64,000 nucleotides of DNA. Source: Bacillota bacterium (GTDB lineage: Bacteria > Bacillota > Clostridia > Oscillospirales > Acutalibacteraceae). Below the pieces are notes generated by a model that made no database searches, was not told the origin of the DNA, and saw only the letters and a list, made by a program, of their open reading frames with translations. Within the stretch, counting starts at the first letter, position 1, and every line of letters starts with the position of its first letter. This document shows positions 27,060 through 35,798 of this stretch, in pieces. The stretch covers positions 62,001 through 126,000 of the forward strand of contig JAEZGM010000042.1 of NCBI GenBank assembly GCA_023416955.1, in the 5' to 3' direction. The translations under genes were made by a program, and so were the position numbers.

Positions 27060-27197
27060 CAGTGTCAGCAGAACTTAATCCCGTACCGTTGCATTTAGGC
27101 TGGATTCATCAAACTGCCAAAGCGCAGCGGACGATCGACCCTTAATAATCACAGAATTCACTCTATTTATAGAACTCCGATAGAATCAGGTGATTTG

Positions 27198-27659
27198 ATG
27201 AAGTATTTCACTGTAGAATTTGAGAAACAATTAGATTCAGCTGTTGATCGTGAAACAGCAGAGAAAATGATATCTGAGCAAACCAATAAATATTGGCTGG
27301 AGTTTGACAGCTGTGCACATAGGCTGCCAAAATCTTTTTCAGCCTACTATAAATCCATGGGGTTTCATGACTACAATATAGAAAAATTAGAATTGATAAA
27401 ACGCAGAACGAAGAACAAAACTTTTTTAGATATCATTATGCAGCTCACTGATGAAGGTAAAACCTATGAAATTCATTATTTTAATGTAATAAGATATGAA
27501 ACAATAATTGACGAGGACAGCTATTGTGAAATAGGCGACTATTTGGATGATGAGATTCTTCCTGTTAATGATGAGTATCTGTCCCATGAATTTCACTTTT
27601 ATAGCAGTGCAAACCATGTTACTATCCACTTCAAGAAACTGTCATTTAAGAAATTATAG
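27198..27659 (+). CDS. Small conserved-looking protein of unknown function
   Basis: A 153-residue soluble, charged protein opening MKYFTVEFEKQLDS; AGGTGA lies 5 bases before the ATG. It has no signal peptide, no membrane segment and no cysteine cluster. The opening recalls DUF4085-type Firmicutes proteins, but I hold that loosely. The C-terminal end is rich in aromatics and histidines (YLSHEFHFYSSANHVTIHF). It stands 138 bases after the GH65 gene and is AT-richer than its neighbours. I do not know its function. Confidence 0.6.
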   Translation: MKYFTVEFEKQLDSAVDRETAEKMISEQTNKYWLEFDSCAHRLPKSFSAYYKSMGFHDYNIEKLELIKRRTKNKTFLDIIMQLTDEGKTYEIHYFNVIRYETIIDEDSYCEIGDYLDDEILPVNDEYLSHEFHFYSSANHVTIHFKKLSFKKL

Positions 27660-27802
27660 TTGGCAGCAGTTTAGAGGCATACTTCGGCAAATGATCACTT
27701 ACCTTTAGAAAGGTTTCCATTACGGTATTAAATCTTGCCATTGCATCAGGAAGAAAGATAAAGCTGTGGTTTTTCTGTGCGGAGAAAGCCGCGGCGTAAT
27801 CG

Positions 27803-29056
27803 TTACACCGCTTTGCTCAGTGCATCGGTAACAGCCGACATAATTCCCCTGCTGCTGAAGGTTGCGCCTGAAACGGCATTCACCTCTGCCGACTGCCCAA
27901 AGATAATTTCCTGATCGATAACAGGGTATGCACGATTAAAAAATCGCGCGTCGTCATCGGTGGAAACCACTGATACGTCCGTCACCTTACCGCCGCTCAC
28001 GATGACGGAGACCGTCGTAGTGCCGCCCCGGAATCCGGTTCCCGACCCTTGGTATGTGCCGTCCTTGTATTGCCCCTGGCTGTCGGACGCGGCCTGCGAA
28101 GACGCCGTATCCGGGTTGGTACCCTGCGCGGCTCCGCTTTCCGCCTCCTGCGTATAGGATGAGGGCGCAGCGGCTGATTTTACAGCGGACATACTTGTAG
28201 TGAGTGTACCGGCGTAATAGATTCCCACCATAGCGGCAACTGCCAAAGCGCCCGTCAGTGCCGGCTTCAGATCGCTTTCGGCGGCGGAAACGCTCACATT
28301 CCCGCGCGGGCAGGCAGAAACGCACGAAAAGCAGTTGATGCACTCGCCGGAACGAACGGTGTCCTTCTCATAAAGAGCAATGCCCATCGGGCAGCCGACC
28401 GCACAGGCCCGGCATTTTCCGCAGTCTGCTTTGGGCTTCCGAATGCCGATAACACGCAGCTTTGAAATGATGGTAAAAACAGCCCCGAGCGGGCAAAGAT
28501 ACCTACAGAAAAATCGATCCACAAAGAATGAAGCGGCTATGATAAGAACCAGAATAATCAGCGCCGGCGCTAAATTGGTCGCCACATAGCCCAGATTGGG
28601 CATTTTTCCGACGGCCGACAGCATCCCGAAGGCGTCCCAGGGGTTCGCATTCTGAAACGCATCCACCCCGAAGGTCCACACCGCCGCAATCAGAAATACC
28701 AGCACGACGTATTTCAGCCATTTCAGCGCGCGGTCTGTTTTTTCGCCGATACGAAATCTGTGCTTGAAAACCCTGCGGGACAGCATGGATATAAAATCCT
28801 CCATAGAGCCGAAAGCGCACGCCCATCCGCAGAAAAATCTTCCCAGCAAAATAGTGGCGGGGATTATTGCGATTGCTTCTATTTCCTGCGGCAGTAAAGC
28901 TACAAAATTGAACTGATGCTGGATCACACTTATATAAATCTGCTTAATTCCGCTGAACACGCTTATGTAAAGTCCGGGCAGAAAAATAAAAAGTATTATT
29001 TGAAAAGCTGCACGCAGCAGCCGGATTGTATTTATTTTACGTTTTTTATTTGTCAT
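27803..29056 (-). CDS. NosR/NapH-like membrane iron-sulfur protein with C-terminal FMN-binding domain
   Basis: A 417-residue electron-transfer protein. Four membrane segments at about 14-35, 57-80, 113-135 and 165-190 carry the polyferredoxin-type motifs FFCGWACAFG and FFCRYLCPLG. Two 4Fe-4S motifs follow: CGKCRACAVGCPMG and CINCFSCVSACPRG. A fifth membrane segment (about 265-287), an Ala/Ser-rich linker and an FMN_bind domain complete it; in the latter SGATFSSRG holds the residue expected to take covalent FMN. Positive N-terminal charges suggest the clusters face the cytoplasm and the flavin domain faces outside. The next gene upstream encodes the flavin transferase ApbE. The pair may move electrons across the membrane to an unknown acceptor. 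Confidence 0.88.
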   Translation of the reverse strand: MTNKKRKINTIRLLRAAFQIILFIFLPGLYISVFSGIKQIYISVIQHQFNFVALLPQEIEAIAIIPATILLGRFFCGWACAFGSMEDFISMLSRRVFKHRFRIGEKTDRALKWLKYVVLVFLIAAVWTFGVDAFQNANPWDAFGMLSAVGKMPNLGYVATNLAPALIILVLIIAASFFVDRFFCRYLCPLGAVFTIISKLRVIGIRKPKADCGKCRACAVGCPMGIALYEKDTVRSGECINCFSCVSACPRGNVSVSAAESDLKPALTGALAVAAMVGIYYAGTLTTSMSAVKSAAAPSSYTQEAESGAAQGTNPDTASSQAASDSQGQYKDGTYQGSGTGFRGGTTTVSVIVSGGKVTDVSVVSTDDDARFFNRAYPVIDQEIIFGQSAEVNAVSGATFSSRGIMSAVTDALSKAV

Positions 29057-29076
29057 GATTGCTCCTGTTTCTTTCT

Positions 29077-30045
29077 TTAATGATATGGCTTACACAGAGC
29101 CAGCGAACTTTTCAGCCCTTCTGTCGCGAAAACCTTTCCTTCTTCTGTAACGAACACAGCTTCAACGGAAAACTTCTTTAACAGCCAAATCCCCCGCTGT
29201 ACGCCGAGCACAAACAGGGCGGTTGTAAGCGCGTCGGCCTGCGCGGAATTTCCTCCGATTACGGTGACGCTCATCAGCCCGTTGTGTGCCGGTTTCCCCG
29301 TAAGCGGATCTAAAATATGATGATACCGGATACCGTCCCGAACAAAAAAACTTTCGTTGCTGCCCGAAGTAACGAAAGTCCGCCCGGCGACCGGGAGCAC
29401 AGCCATAAATCTTCCGGTTGCGTTCATCGGGTTCTGAATGCCGATTTTCCACGGAGCGCCGTCCGGCGCTGTACCCATAGCGACAATATTGCCGCCCAAA
29501 TCAATCAGTGCATTCTTGATGCCGTCTTCTTCCAGAATCCGTTTTACTTCGTCGGCGGCGTACCCCTTGGCAATTCCGCCAAGGTCAACTGACTGCCCCG
29601 GACGTTTCAGTGAGGCGGAATATCTCTTTTCATCAAGAACGAGGTCACTGTAATCAACCAGCCGCGCCGCCCGAAGGATTTCCTGCTCCGGGGGAATATA
29701 GCTGCCTTTCTTTCCGATGCCCCACAGCTCCACAAGCGGACGGACGGTAATATCAAACGCGCCGCCAGAAACGGAACTGAATTTTTTGGCGAGCTGTAAA
29801 AGGCGGAATGTTTCAGGAAATACATTTACAGCCCCGCCGCCCGTGCTCCGATTCAATGAGGAAATATCACTGCCCGCCTTAAAAGCGGACATTCGGTCAT
29901 CTATTTCAAGTACCCGTTCCATGGCACGATTAATTGCCGCGTAATTTTTTCTGCCGGATATTTCAATTGAATTGTAGGTTCCCAGCGCTTCGAACCGGCA
30001 TTTTATTCCCTTTGACTTTTCTATCATTTCGTTTATGGTAATCAC
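29077..30045 (-). CDS. apbE: FAD:protein FMN transferase
   Basis: A 322-residue ApbE-family enzyme that attaches FMN from FAD to a Ser/Thr of target flavoproteins. Recognisable parts are GGAFDITVRPLVELW, SVDLGGIAKGYAADEVKR, ALIDLGGNIVAMG, and, for the metal site, SAQADALTTALFVLG. It starts at a GTG (30045) or at the ATG at 30027; neither gives a signal peptide or lipobox, unlike many Gram-positive ApbE proteins. It ends 20 bases before the NosR-like FMN-binding gene, its likely substrate. Confidence 0.9.
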   Translation of the reverse strand: MITINEMIEKSKGIKCRFEALGTYNSIEISGRKNYAAINRAMERVLEIDDRMSAFKAGSDISSLNRSTGGGAVNVFPETFRLLQLAKKFSSVSGGAFDITVRPLVELWGIGKKGSYIPPEQEILRAARLVDYSDLVLDEKRYSASLKRPGQSVDLGGIAKGYAADEVKRILEEDGIKNALIDLGGNIVAMGTAPDGAPWKIGIQNPMNATGRFMAVLPVAGRTFVTSGSNESFFVRDGIRYHHILDPLTGKPAHNGLMSVTVIGGNSAQADALTTALFVLGVQRGIWLLKKFSVEAVFVTEEGKVFATEGLKSSLALCKPYH

Positions 30046-30457
30046 CCCGCTTCATCTATAGGCACTATTCTAAGCAGAATTTGTTATGATGCCATGATAA
30101 AGTTGTGAGGAAACTGTGAAAAAGCATTTTATCAGCTTTTAAATGCTTTTGCGGTACTGTCGGGATGGGACGGTGCACCCGGCGCAAAATTCAGCTGAAA
30201 ATATTTTAAGATATCTGATTGCAGAACAAAGGACGCAGTCTTTCGGCTGCGCCTCTCTTACCGGATATTGACGATCTACTTTTCGGCCTGTAATCACTCG
30301 GTAAATCATCGCCTATTGCGATATGATTTTATGGATTCCTGCCCCCACTAGGAAACGGCTGCCGTTTTTCGCGTATAGATAGTTATAAAGAATCGCATGC
30401 CTGATTTCGTCCGTAATAGTTTCCGTTAGCATGTTGATGTGTGCACGTATGTACAAG

Positions 30458-30487
30458 TACGGCGGCTTTCGTTTGAAAGCCGCCGTA
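30458..30487 (-). terminator. Hairpin after the arabinose operon
   Basis: A 13-bp perfect stem (30458-30470 with 30475-30487) with a 4-nt loop, 16 bases after the araD stop codon. It lacks a T run on the minus strand, so it may stabilise the mRNA end or terminate weakly. The remaining stretch 30046-30457 contains no gene that I can support, and presumably the apbE promoter. Confidence 0.5.
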
Positions 30488-30503
30488 AATCGAAGCGTTG
30501 TTT

Positions 30504-31205
30504 TTATTTCTGCCCGTAGTAGGCGCCTGCGCCGTGCTTGCGCAGGTAATGCTTGTCGAGCAGCTCCTGCTGCATGGGCTGCATGGGCTCCTTTGCGGTA
30601 AGCTCGGTGTGCCACGCCATCATGGCAAGCTCCTCCAGCACAACGGAGTTGTGAACCGCCTCGAAGCAATCTTTGCCCCAGGTAAACGGGCCGTGGGAAT
30701 GAACCAACACAGCCGGAATTTCATTCGGATCAATGTTGCGGAAGGTTTCGGCGATGACGTTCCCGGTTTCCAACTCATATTTCCCCCGAATCTCTTCCGG
30801 CGTCATTTTGCGGGAACAGGGAATTGTACCGTAGAAATAATCCCCGTGCGTGGTGCCGTAAGCGGGAATTCCGCGCCCGGCCTGTGCCCATATCGCCGCC
30901 CAGCGGGAATGCGTGTGCACAACGCCGCCGATACCGGGGAATTTGTTGTACAGCACGCAGTGCGTCGGCGTATCGGAGGAGGGGTTCAGTTTTCCTTCTA
31001 CCTTTTCTCCGTTCAAATTGACTACTACCATATCGTCCGGCGTCAGCTCGCTGTACGGTACCCCGGAGGGCTTAATGACAAACATCCCGCTTTCCCGATC
31101 AAAACCCGAAACATTTCCCCATGTGAATACCACAAGGTTATGCTCCGGCAGCAGCAGGTTTGCTTTGCAGACCTGCTCTTTTAATGCTTCCAGCATAAAA
31201 ATCAC
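30504..31205 (-). CDS. araD: L-ribulose-5-phosphate 4-epimerase
   Basis: A 233-residue class II aldolase-family enzyme that converts L-ribulose 5-phosphate to D-xylulose 5-phosphate. The landmarks are TWGNVSGFD near residue 28, the KPSGVPY motif near 46, the zinc histidines in GVVHTHSRWA (about 94-100) and the late VLVHSHGPFTWG (about 167). The length is normal. It is the last gene of the minus-strand operon araR-araB-araA-araD and begins 10 bases after araA. Confidence 0.95.
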   Translation of the reverse strand: MIFMLEALKEQVCKANLLLPEHNLVVFTWGNVSGFDRESGMFVIKPSGVPYSELTPDDMVVVNLNGEKVEGKLNPSSDTPTHCVLYNKFPGIGGVVHTHSRWAAIWAQAGRGIPAYGTTHGDYFYGTIPCSRKMTPEEIRGKYELETGNVIAETFRNIDPNEIPAVLVHSHGPFTWGKDCFEAVHNSVVLEELAMMAWHTELTAKEPMQPMQQELLDKHYLRKHGAGAYYGQK

Positions 31206-31215
31206 TCCTTGGCGG

Positions 31216-32697
31216 TTATTTTTTCAGCTTCCAGACCAGATCATTCCACGTCAGTTCTTTACGCAGCGCGTTGATGTCTGTTTCCTCACCGATGTGAATG
31301 AATTCAATATCCATAATCTCCGCGAAATCACGCAGATCCTCCGCTGTGAGGTCATAGCTGAGGACGCTGTGGTGCGCGCCGCCCGTATAAATCCAGGCTT
31401 CCGCACTGGTTTCCAGATTCGGCAGCGGCTTCCAGAGCACCGCGGCAACGGGGAGCTTCGGCATATCATGCTCCTGCTTTTGGCACTCCACATCATTGAC
31501 GATCATACGGAAACGGTCGCCCATATCAATGATGGTCGCAAGTACCGCCGGGCCTGCCTTGGTGCGGAACGTGAGGCGGGCGGGGTCCTCGCGCCCGCCG
31601 ATGCCCAGCGGGTGCACCTCAATTTTCGGCGTATCGCTCGCCAGCGAGGGGCAGACCTCCAGCATATGGCTGCCCATATTCATGGCGCAGGCGGGGTCAA
31701 AATGATAAGTATAATCCTCCATGAACGCGGCGGAACCGCCGAGGTCGGCGCTCATCAGCTTCATAATACGGCAAAGCGCCGCGACTTTCCAGTCGCCTTC
31801 CCCGGCAAAGCCGTAGCCCTGCCGCATCAAGTCCTGTACGGCGAGCCCGGGCAGCTGGCGAAGCTGCTGCAAATCCTCAAAATTGGTATGGAACGCGCCG
31901 AAGTTTTCTTCTTCCATGAATTTTTTCAGCGCAATTTCCTCACGCGCCTGATAGCGTACGGCTTCCATGTTACCGGTTGCCATTTGGTAATGCGCTTGGT
32001 ATTCCTTTATCTGCGCGTCGATTTCCTCTTCGGTAACGGCTTCCACCCGGCGAATAATGTCGCCCACGCCGTAATAATCAATCTGCCAGCCGAACTTCAT
32101 CTGCGCTTCAACCTTATCGCCGTCGGTGACAGCGACTTCGCGCATATTGTCGCCGATGCGCAGCACACGCAGCCTGCGGCTTTCGTAAGCGCCGACGGCG
32201 GCGCGCATCCAGCCCGCCATTCTGCGGCGCAGCTTTGTGTCCTCCCAGTAGCCGGAGATAACCTTCTGCTGCAGGCGCATCCGCGCGGCAATGTAGCCGT
32301 GTTCGCGGTCGCCGTGCGCGGACTGGTTCAGGTTCATAAAGTCCATGTCGATGGTGTCCCACGGAATGTCGCGGTTAAACTGGGTATTGATGTGCAGCAG
32401 CGGCTTCTGCAGCGCGCTGAAGCCGCGAATCCACATTTTGCTCGGGGAAAACGTGTGCATCCAGGTAATGACACCCGCGCAGTTCGGGTCGGCGTTCGCC
32501 GCCGAAAGCGCCGCGAAGATTTCTTCGGAATTGCGTACCACCGGCTTCCAGACCAGCGTGCAGGGAATCGCCGGGTCGGCATTCCAGCCGCTGACCATTG
32601 TCTTCGCGTGTTCGTCTACCTGCTTTAAAACATCTTCTCCATACAAATCCTGACTGCCTACCACAAACCAAAACTCATATTTCTTTAAATCGGACAT
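31216..32697 (-). CDS. araA: L-arabinose isomerase
   Basis: A 493-residue cytoplasmic enzyme, the standard size, that interconverts L-arabinose and L-ribulose. The N terminus has FWFVVGSQDLYGEDVL, and WMHTFSPSKMW lies near residue 92. The metal-binding residues sit around YGFAGEGDWK (about 300) and the later histidines in YTYHFD and MGSHMLEVCP. It is the second metabolic gene of the operon, 50 bases after araB and directly before araD. Confidence 0.96.
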   Translation of the reverse strand: MSDLKKYEFWFVVGSQDLYGEDVLKQVDEHAKTMVSGWNADPAIPCTLVWKPVVRNSEEIFAALSAANADPNCAGVITWMHTFSPSKMWIRGFSALQKPLLHINTQFNRDIPWDTIDMDFMNLNQSAHGDREHGYIAARMRLQQKVISGYWEDTKLRRRMAGWMRAAVGAYESRRLRVLRIGDNMREVAVTDGDKVEAQMKFGWQIDYYGVGDIIRRVEAVTEEEIDAQIKEYQAHYQMATGNMEAVRYQAREEIALKKFMEEENFGAFHTNFEDLQQLRQLPGLAVQDLMRQGYGFAGEGDWKVAALCRIMKLMSADLGGSAAFMEDYTYHFDPACAMNMGSHMLEVCPSLASDTPKIEVHPLGIGGREDPARLTFRTKAGPAVLATIIDMGDRFRMIVNDVECQKQEHDMPKLPVAAVLWKPLPNLETSAEAWIYTGGAHHSVLSYDLTAEDLRDFAEIMDIEFIHIGEETDINALRKELTWNDLVWKLKK

Positions 32698-32747
32698 ACT
32701 GATTTCCCTCCCATTATTTTTATGATAAGTTTTCTGTACTAATTTGA

Positions 32748-34412
32748 TTACGCCTGCTTTTTGAGCTGCTTCAGACGCTTCATCACGTCGTTTTCTCCGC
32801 GCCCGAAATAGTCGTGCAGCGTGCGGTACTCCGCGAACAGACTGTCATAGATTTTGGTGTTTTCGGGATTCGGCATGTATACGGTATTTTTTACGCGCCC
32901 CATGCTGCGGGTCGCTTCGAAAATATCGTCGTACCCTCCCGCGGCTTCGCCCGCCGCACGGGAGGCGAAGATTGCGGAGCCGAGGGCAGGGCCCTGCTCC
33001 GAACCCGCGATCTTTACCGGCATATTTAATACGTCGGCGTAAATCTGCATCATGAGCGGGTCTTTCTGGCTGATTCCGCCGGAAGCGAAGAATTCTTCCA
33101 CCGGTACGCCGTGCTCACGGTAATTTTCCACAATTATGCGTGTGCCGAACGCGGTCGCTTCAATCAGCGCGCGGTAAATTTCCTCCGGCTTGGTCTGGAG
33201 CGTCATACCAAGAATCATGCCAGTTAAATCCACGTCCACCAGCACGGAGCGGTTTCCGTTCCACCAGTCCAGCGCAAGCAGACCGCTTTCGCCCGGCTTT
33301 TGTGCCGCCGCTTTTTCGCGCAGCAGCTTATGTATGTTTTTGCCTTCGCTTTTTGCTTCCTCCTCATAAGAGGCGGGTAGGCAGTTTTCAATGAACCACG
33401 CAAAGTGGTCGCCCACACAAGACTGGCCGGCTTCGTACCCGAAGTAACCGGGCAGCACGCCGTCCTCCACCACGCCGCACATACCGGGAACCTGATGTTC
33501 CTCCGTACCCATCATGATATGGCAGGTGGAAGTACCAATGATGGCGAGCATTTTCCCCGGGCCGTCAATGCCCACCGCCGGAACGCAGACGTGCGCGTCC
33601 ACGTTGCCGATCGCGACGGCAATGCCTTCTTTCAGCCCGGTCAGCTTCGCGGCTTCGGCGGTCAGCGTGCCCGCTTTATCGCCGAGGGGGGTAATTTCGC
33701 GGGAAAGCTTTTCGTCCACCACATTCTCAAGGCGGGGGTCAAGTGCTTTAAAAAAGTCATTGGAGGGATAACCGGTTTTCTTGTTCCAAATCTCCTTGTA
33801 CCCGGCGGTGCAGGAATTGCGGGTTTCGCGGCCGCACAGCTGCCAGATGATCCAGTCCGCCGCTTCAATCCAGCGGTCCATCGCGCCGTAAACCTCGGGC
33901 GCTTCGTCCAGCACCTGCCACAGCTTCGGAATCGCCCACTCGGAGGAAATCTTCCCCCCGTAGTTCTGCAGCCACGGCTCCCCGCGCCGCGCGGCGATTT
34001 CGTTCAGGCGGTTCGCCTTGTCCTGCGCGGCGTGGTGTTTCCACAGCTTTACATAAGCGTGGGGATTGTGTTCGAATTCCGGAAGGAAGCAGAGCGGTGT
34101 GCCGTCGACTTTCACCGGAAGTACGGTGCACGCCGTAAAGTCCGTACCGATGCCAATTACGTCTTCTGCGGAAACGCCGGATTCTTTCAGCAGCGCGGGA
34201 ATGGTGTTCGCCAGTACGTCGATGTAATCCTGCGGATGCTGCAGTGCCCAGTCATGGCCAAGCGGTGTGCCGTCCCAAAGACGGGTGTCCATCACCGCGT
34301 GCGGGTATTCGTAGACCGCGTTGGCAACCTCTTCTCCCGTTTCGGCATTGACGAGTACGGCGCGGCCTGACAGCGATCCGTAATCAACTCCGACTGTGTA
34401 CTTTGTTTGCAT
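32748..34412 (-). CDS. araB: Ribulokinase
   Basis: A 554-residue FGGY-family kinase that phosphorylates L-ribulose at O5. The N-terminal nucleotide-binding motif is VGVDYGSLSGRAVLV. GIGTDFTACTVLPV near residue 90 and the C-terminal FASGGISQKDPLMMQIYADVL are the family signatures, and the length matches AraB rather than glycerol or xylulose kinases. AGGAGGAG precedes the ATG. Candidate AraR sites lie in the 114-base gap to araR upstream. Confidence 0.95.
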   Translation of the reverse strand: MQTKYTVGVDYGSLSGRAVLVNAETGEEVANAVYEYPHAVMDTRLWDGTPLGHDWALQHPQDYIDVLANTIPALLKESGVSAEDVIGIGTDFTACTVLPVKVDGTPLCFLPEFEHNPHAYVKLWKHHAAQDKANRLNEIAARRGEPWLQNYGGKISSEWAIPKLWQVLDEAPEVYGAMDRWIEAADWIIWQLCGRETRNSCTAGYKEIWNKKTGYPSNDFFKALDPRLENVVDEKLSREITPLGDKAGTLTAEAAKLTGLKEGIAVAIGNVDAHVCVPAVGIDGPGKMLAIIGTSTCHIMMGTEEHQVPGMCGVVEDGVLPGYFGYEAGQSCVGDHFAWFIENCLPASYEEEAKSEGKNIHKLLREKAAAQKPGESGLLALDWWNGNRSVLVDVDLTGMILGMTLQTKPEEIYRALIEATAFGTRIIVENYREHGVPVEEFFASGGISQKDPLMMQIYADVLNMPVKIAGSEQGPALGSAIFASRAAGEAAGGYDDIFEATRSMGRVKNTVYMPNPENTKIYDSLFAEYRTLHDYFGRGENDVMKRLKQLKKQA

Positions 34413-34432
34413 GATAACTCCTCCTAATTTAT

Positions 34433-34489
34433 ATTTGTATCAAATAGCATAACAAATATGTAAAATAATTATAATTAATGCGTACAAAT
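34433..34489 (-). promoter_or_regulatory. Candidate AraR operators before araB
   Basis: ATTTGTATCAAAT (34433-34445) is a perfect short palindrome and GTACAAAT (34482-34489) equals one half of the Bacillus AraR box (ATTTGTAC/GTACAAAT). They lie about 36 bases apart, between araR and araB, just before the araB ribosome site. Their role as operators is inferred from position and resemblance. Confidence 0.4.
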
Positions 34490-34526
34490 AAAGGCAAAAA
34501 CAGATTTTATCCCCGGTTTTGCGTTT

Positions 34527-35612
34527 TCAGCGGGCTGGGGTTTCCCCAATCCTCTGTATGGAGCGGCCCGCCCGCAGCTCCGCGCGGAACTCCATGGTCG
34601 CATCGAACGATTCTCCCGCCATCATGCGCAGCAGCTGCCGCGCCGCCGTAACCCCTAGTTCTATTTTCGGGTGTATCACGGAAGTCAGCGAAACGGGCCC
34701 CAGCCGCGAAAGGTCGGAATCGTCGATGCTCGCAAGGGAAACCTGCCCCGGAACGAGAATATGCGCGCCCTGCAGCAGGGAAAATACACGAACCGCAAGC
34801 TCATCGTTATAGCACACGATTGCCGTGCAGTCATTGAGCCTATCCAGAATTTGCTCCGCCGGCAGCTCCCGGTTTTCGGTGGAATACCAAAGCACGCGGC
34901 TGTCGCTCAGCTCGGCGCCGGCGACGCGCATTGCCTGAAGGTAACCCTCGCAGCGCAGGTGTCCCTGATAATCGTCGATTTTAAAAATACCACCGATTTT
35001 CGTGTGGCCGGCCTGCAGAAGTGCCTCTGTCGCGGCGCACCCCGCCGCGCGGTCATCAAGGGAAACATGGGGGATGCGCAGCCCCGGGCAATACCCGTTG
35101 ATAAAAAGCAGCGAAATCCCCATGCTTTGTATTTGCTCGTACAGCCCGGCGTTCGGGCTTGGCAGCGCGCTTTTGGCGGGCTCGAGGATAATGCCGTCCA
35201 CGCCGTTATCCATCATGGTCTGCAGCGCCTTTTGTTCGGAATCCGTACGATTCTGGGTCAGCGCAAGCTGCAATGTATAGCCTGCCGCCGTGACCTCCCT
35301 TTCAATCCCGCGGATAATACCGGGGAAGATGTAGGTGTCCAGATACGTCGTCACCACGCCGATCATTTTGCTCTTTCTGCGCCGCAGCTCCGGTCGGTAA
35401 ACGACATAGCTTCCGCTCCCGCGCCGGCTTTCAATCAAACCCTCGTGGGTCATTTCACTCAAAGCACGGCGAACCGTCTGACGGCTGACGCCAAAACACG
35501 CGCCCAGTTCATCCTCGGTGTCAAGCCTGTCGCCGTTCCGAAGGTGCCCAGTATAGATTTCCTGTTTCAGAAAATTGATAATTTCACGATATTTCGGGGT
35601 TTCTGACGGCAA
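34527..35612 (-). CDS. araR: Arabinose-responsive repressor, GntR-type DNA-binding and LacI-type effector domains
   Basis: A 361-residue regulator. Residues about 1-70 form a GntR winged helix (GDRLDTEDELGACFGVSRQTVRRAL); the rest is a periplasmic-binding-protein-like effector domain (MIGVVTTYLDTYIFPGIIRG, then SIDDSDLSRLGPVSLTSV near the end). That fusion is the AraR architecture. Start choice: the frame runs to 35666, but AAAGGAGA lies 9 bases before a TTG at 35612, where the GntR domain naturally begins. It heads the araBAD operon and would repress it until L-arabinose binds. Confidence 0.88.
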   Translation of the reverse strand: MPSETPKYREIINFLKQEIYTGHLRNGDRLDTEDELGACFGVSRQTVRRALSEMTHEGLIESRRGSGSYVVYRPELRRRKSKMIGVVTTYLDTYIFPGIIRGIEREVTAAGYTLQLALTQNRTDSEQKALQTMMDNGVDGIILEPAKSALPSPNAGLYEQIQSMGISLLFINGYCPGLRIPHVSLDDRAAGCAATEALLQAGHTKIGGIFKIDDYQGHLRCEGYLQAMRVAGAELSDSRVLWYSTENRELPAEQILDRLNDCTAIVCYNDELAVRVFSLLQGAHILVPGQVSLASIDDSDLSRLGPVSLTSVIHPKIELGVTAARQLLRMMAGESFDATMEFRAELRAGRSIQRIGETPAR

Positions 35613-35682
35613 ATGGATTCTCTCCTTTAAATTCAGTCTGCAACACGCAGTATATGTACACATCAAATCATTTTATAGTCCG

Positions 35683-35711
35683 ATGATATTCTTTTTTGCA
35701 AAAACTGTCAA
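35683..35711 (-). promoter_or_regulatory. Promoter of araR
   Basis: On the minus strand TTGACA (35711-35706) and TATCAT (35688-35683) are separated by 17 bases. Transcription would start near 35676, about 64 bases before the TTG start codon. A TGTACA-containing sequence close to the start point could be an autoregulatory AraR site. Confidence 0.6.
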
Positions 35712-35742
35712 TACTATTTATGCTAAAACTCTAAAATCTGTA

Positions 35743-35771
35743 TTGACAAATTCTATAGCAGCCCCTACTAT
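35743..35771 (+). promoter_or_regulatory. Promoter of egsA/araM, divergent from araR
   Basis: TTGACA (35743-35748) and TACTAT (35766-35771) are 17 bases apart. The predicted transcript starts about 20 bases before the egsA ATG. The -35 box lies only 31 bases from that of the divergent araR promoter, so one bound regulator could affect both. Confidence 0.6.
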
Positions 35772-35798
35772 AAAATTATAAATGGGAGGGATTGCACC

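Noticed and set aside
30313..30503. The tail of a minus-strand frame overlapping araD, containing a possible 39-residue peptide
   Set aside because: No ribosome site and no recognisable motif; the frame mostly overlaps araD in another phase.
30913..32628. A 571-codon open frame on the plus strand opposite araA
   Set aside because: It lies antisense to a full-length, clearly recognised L-arabinose isomerase, has no family-like motifs and no ribosome site. High-GC third positions in araA explain the open frame.
33405..34370. A 321-codon plus-strand frame opposite araB
   Set aside because: Antisense to a complete ribulokinase; no independent coding signals.
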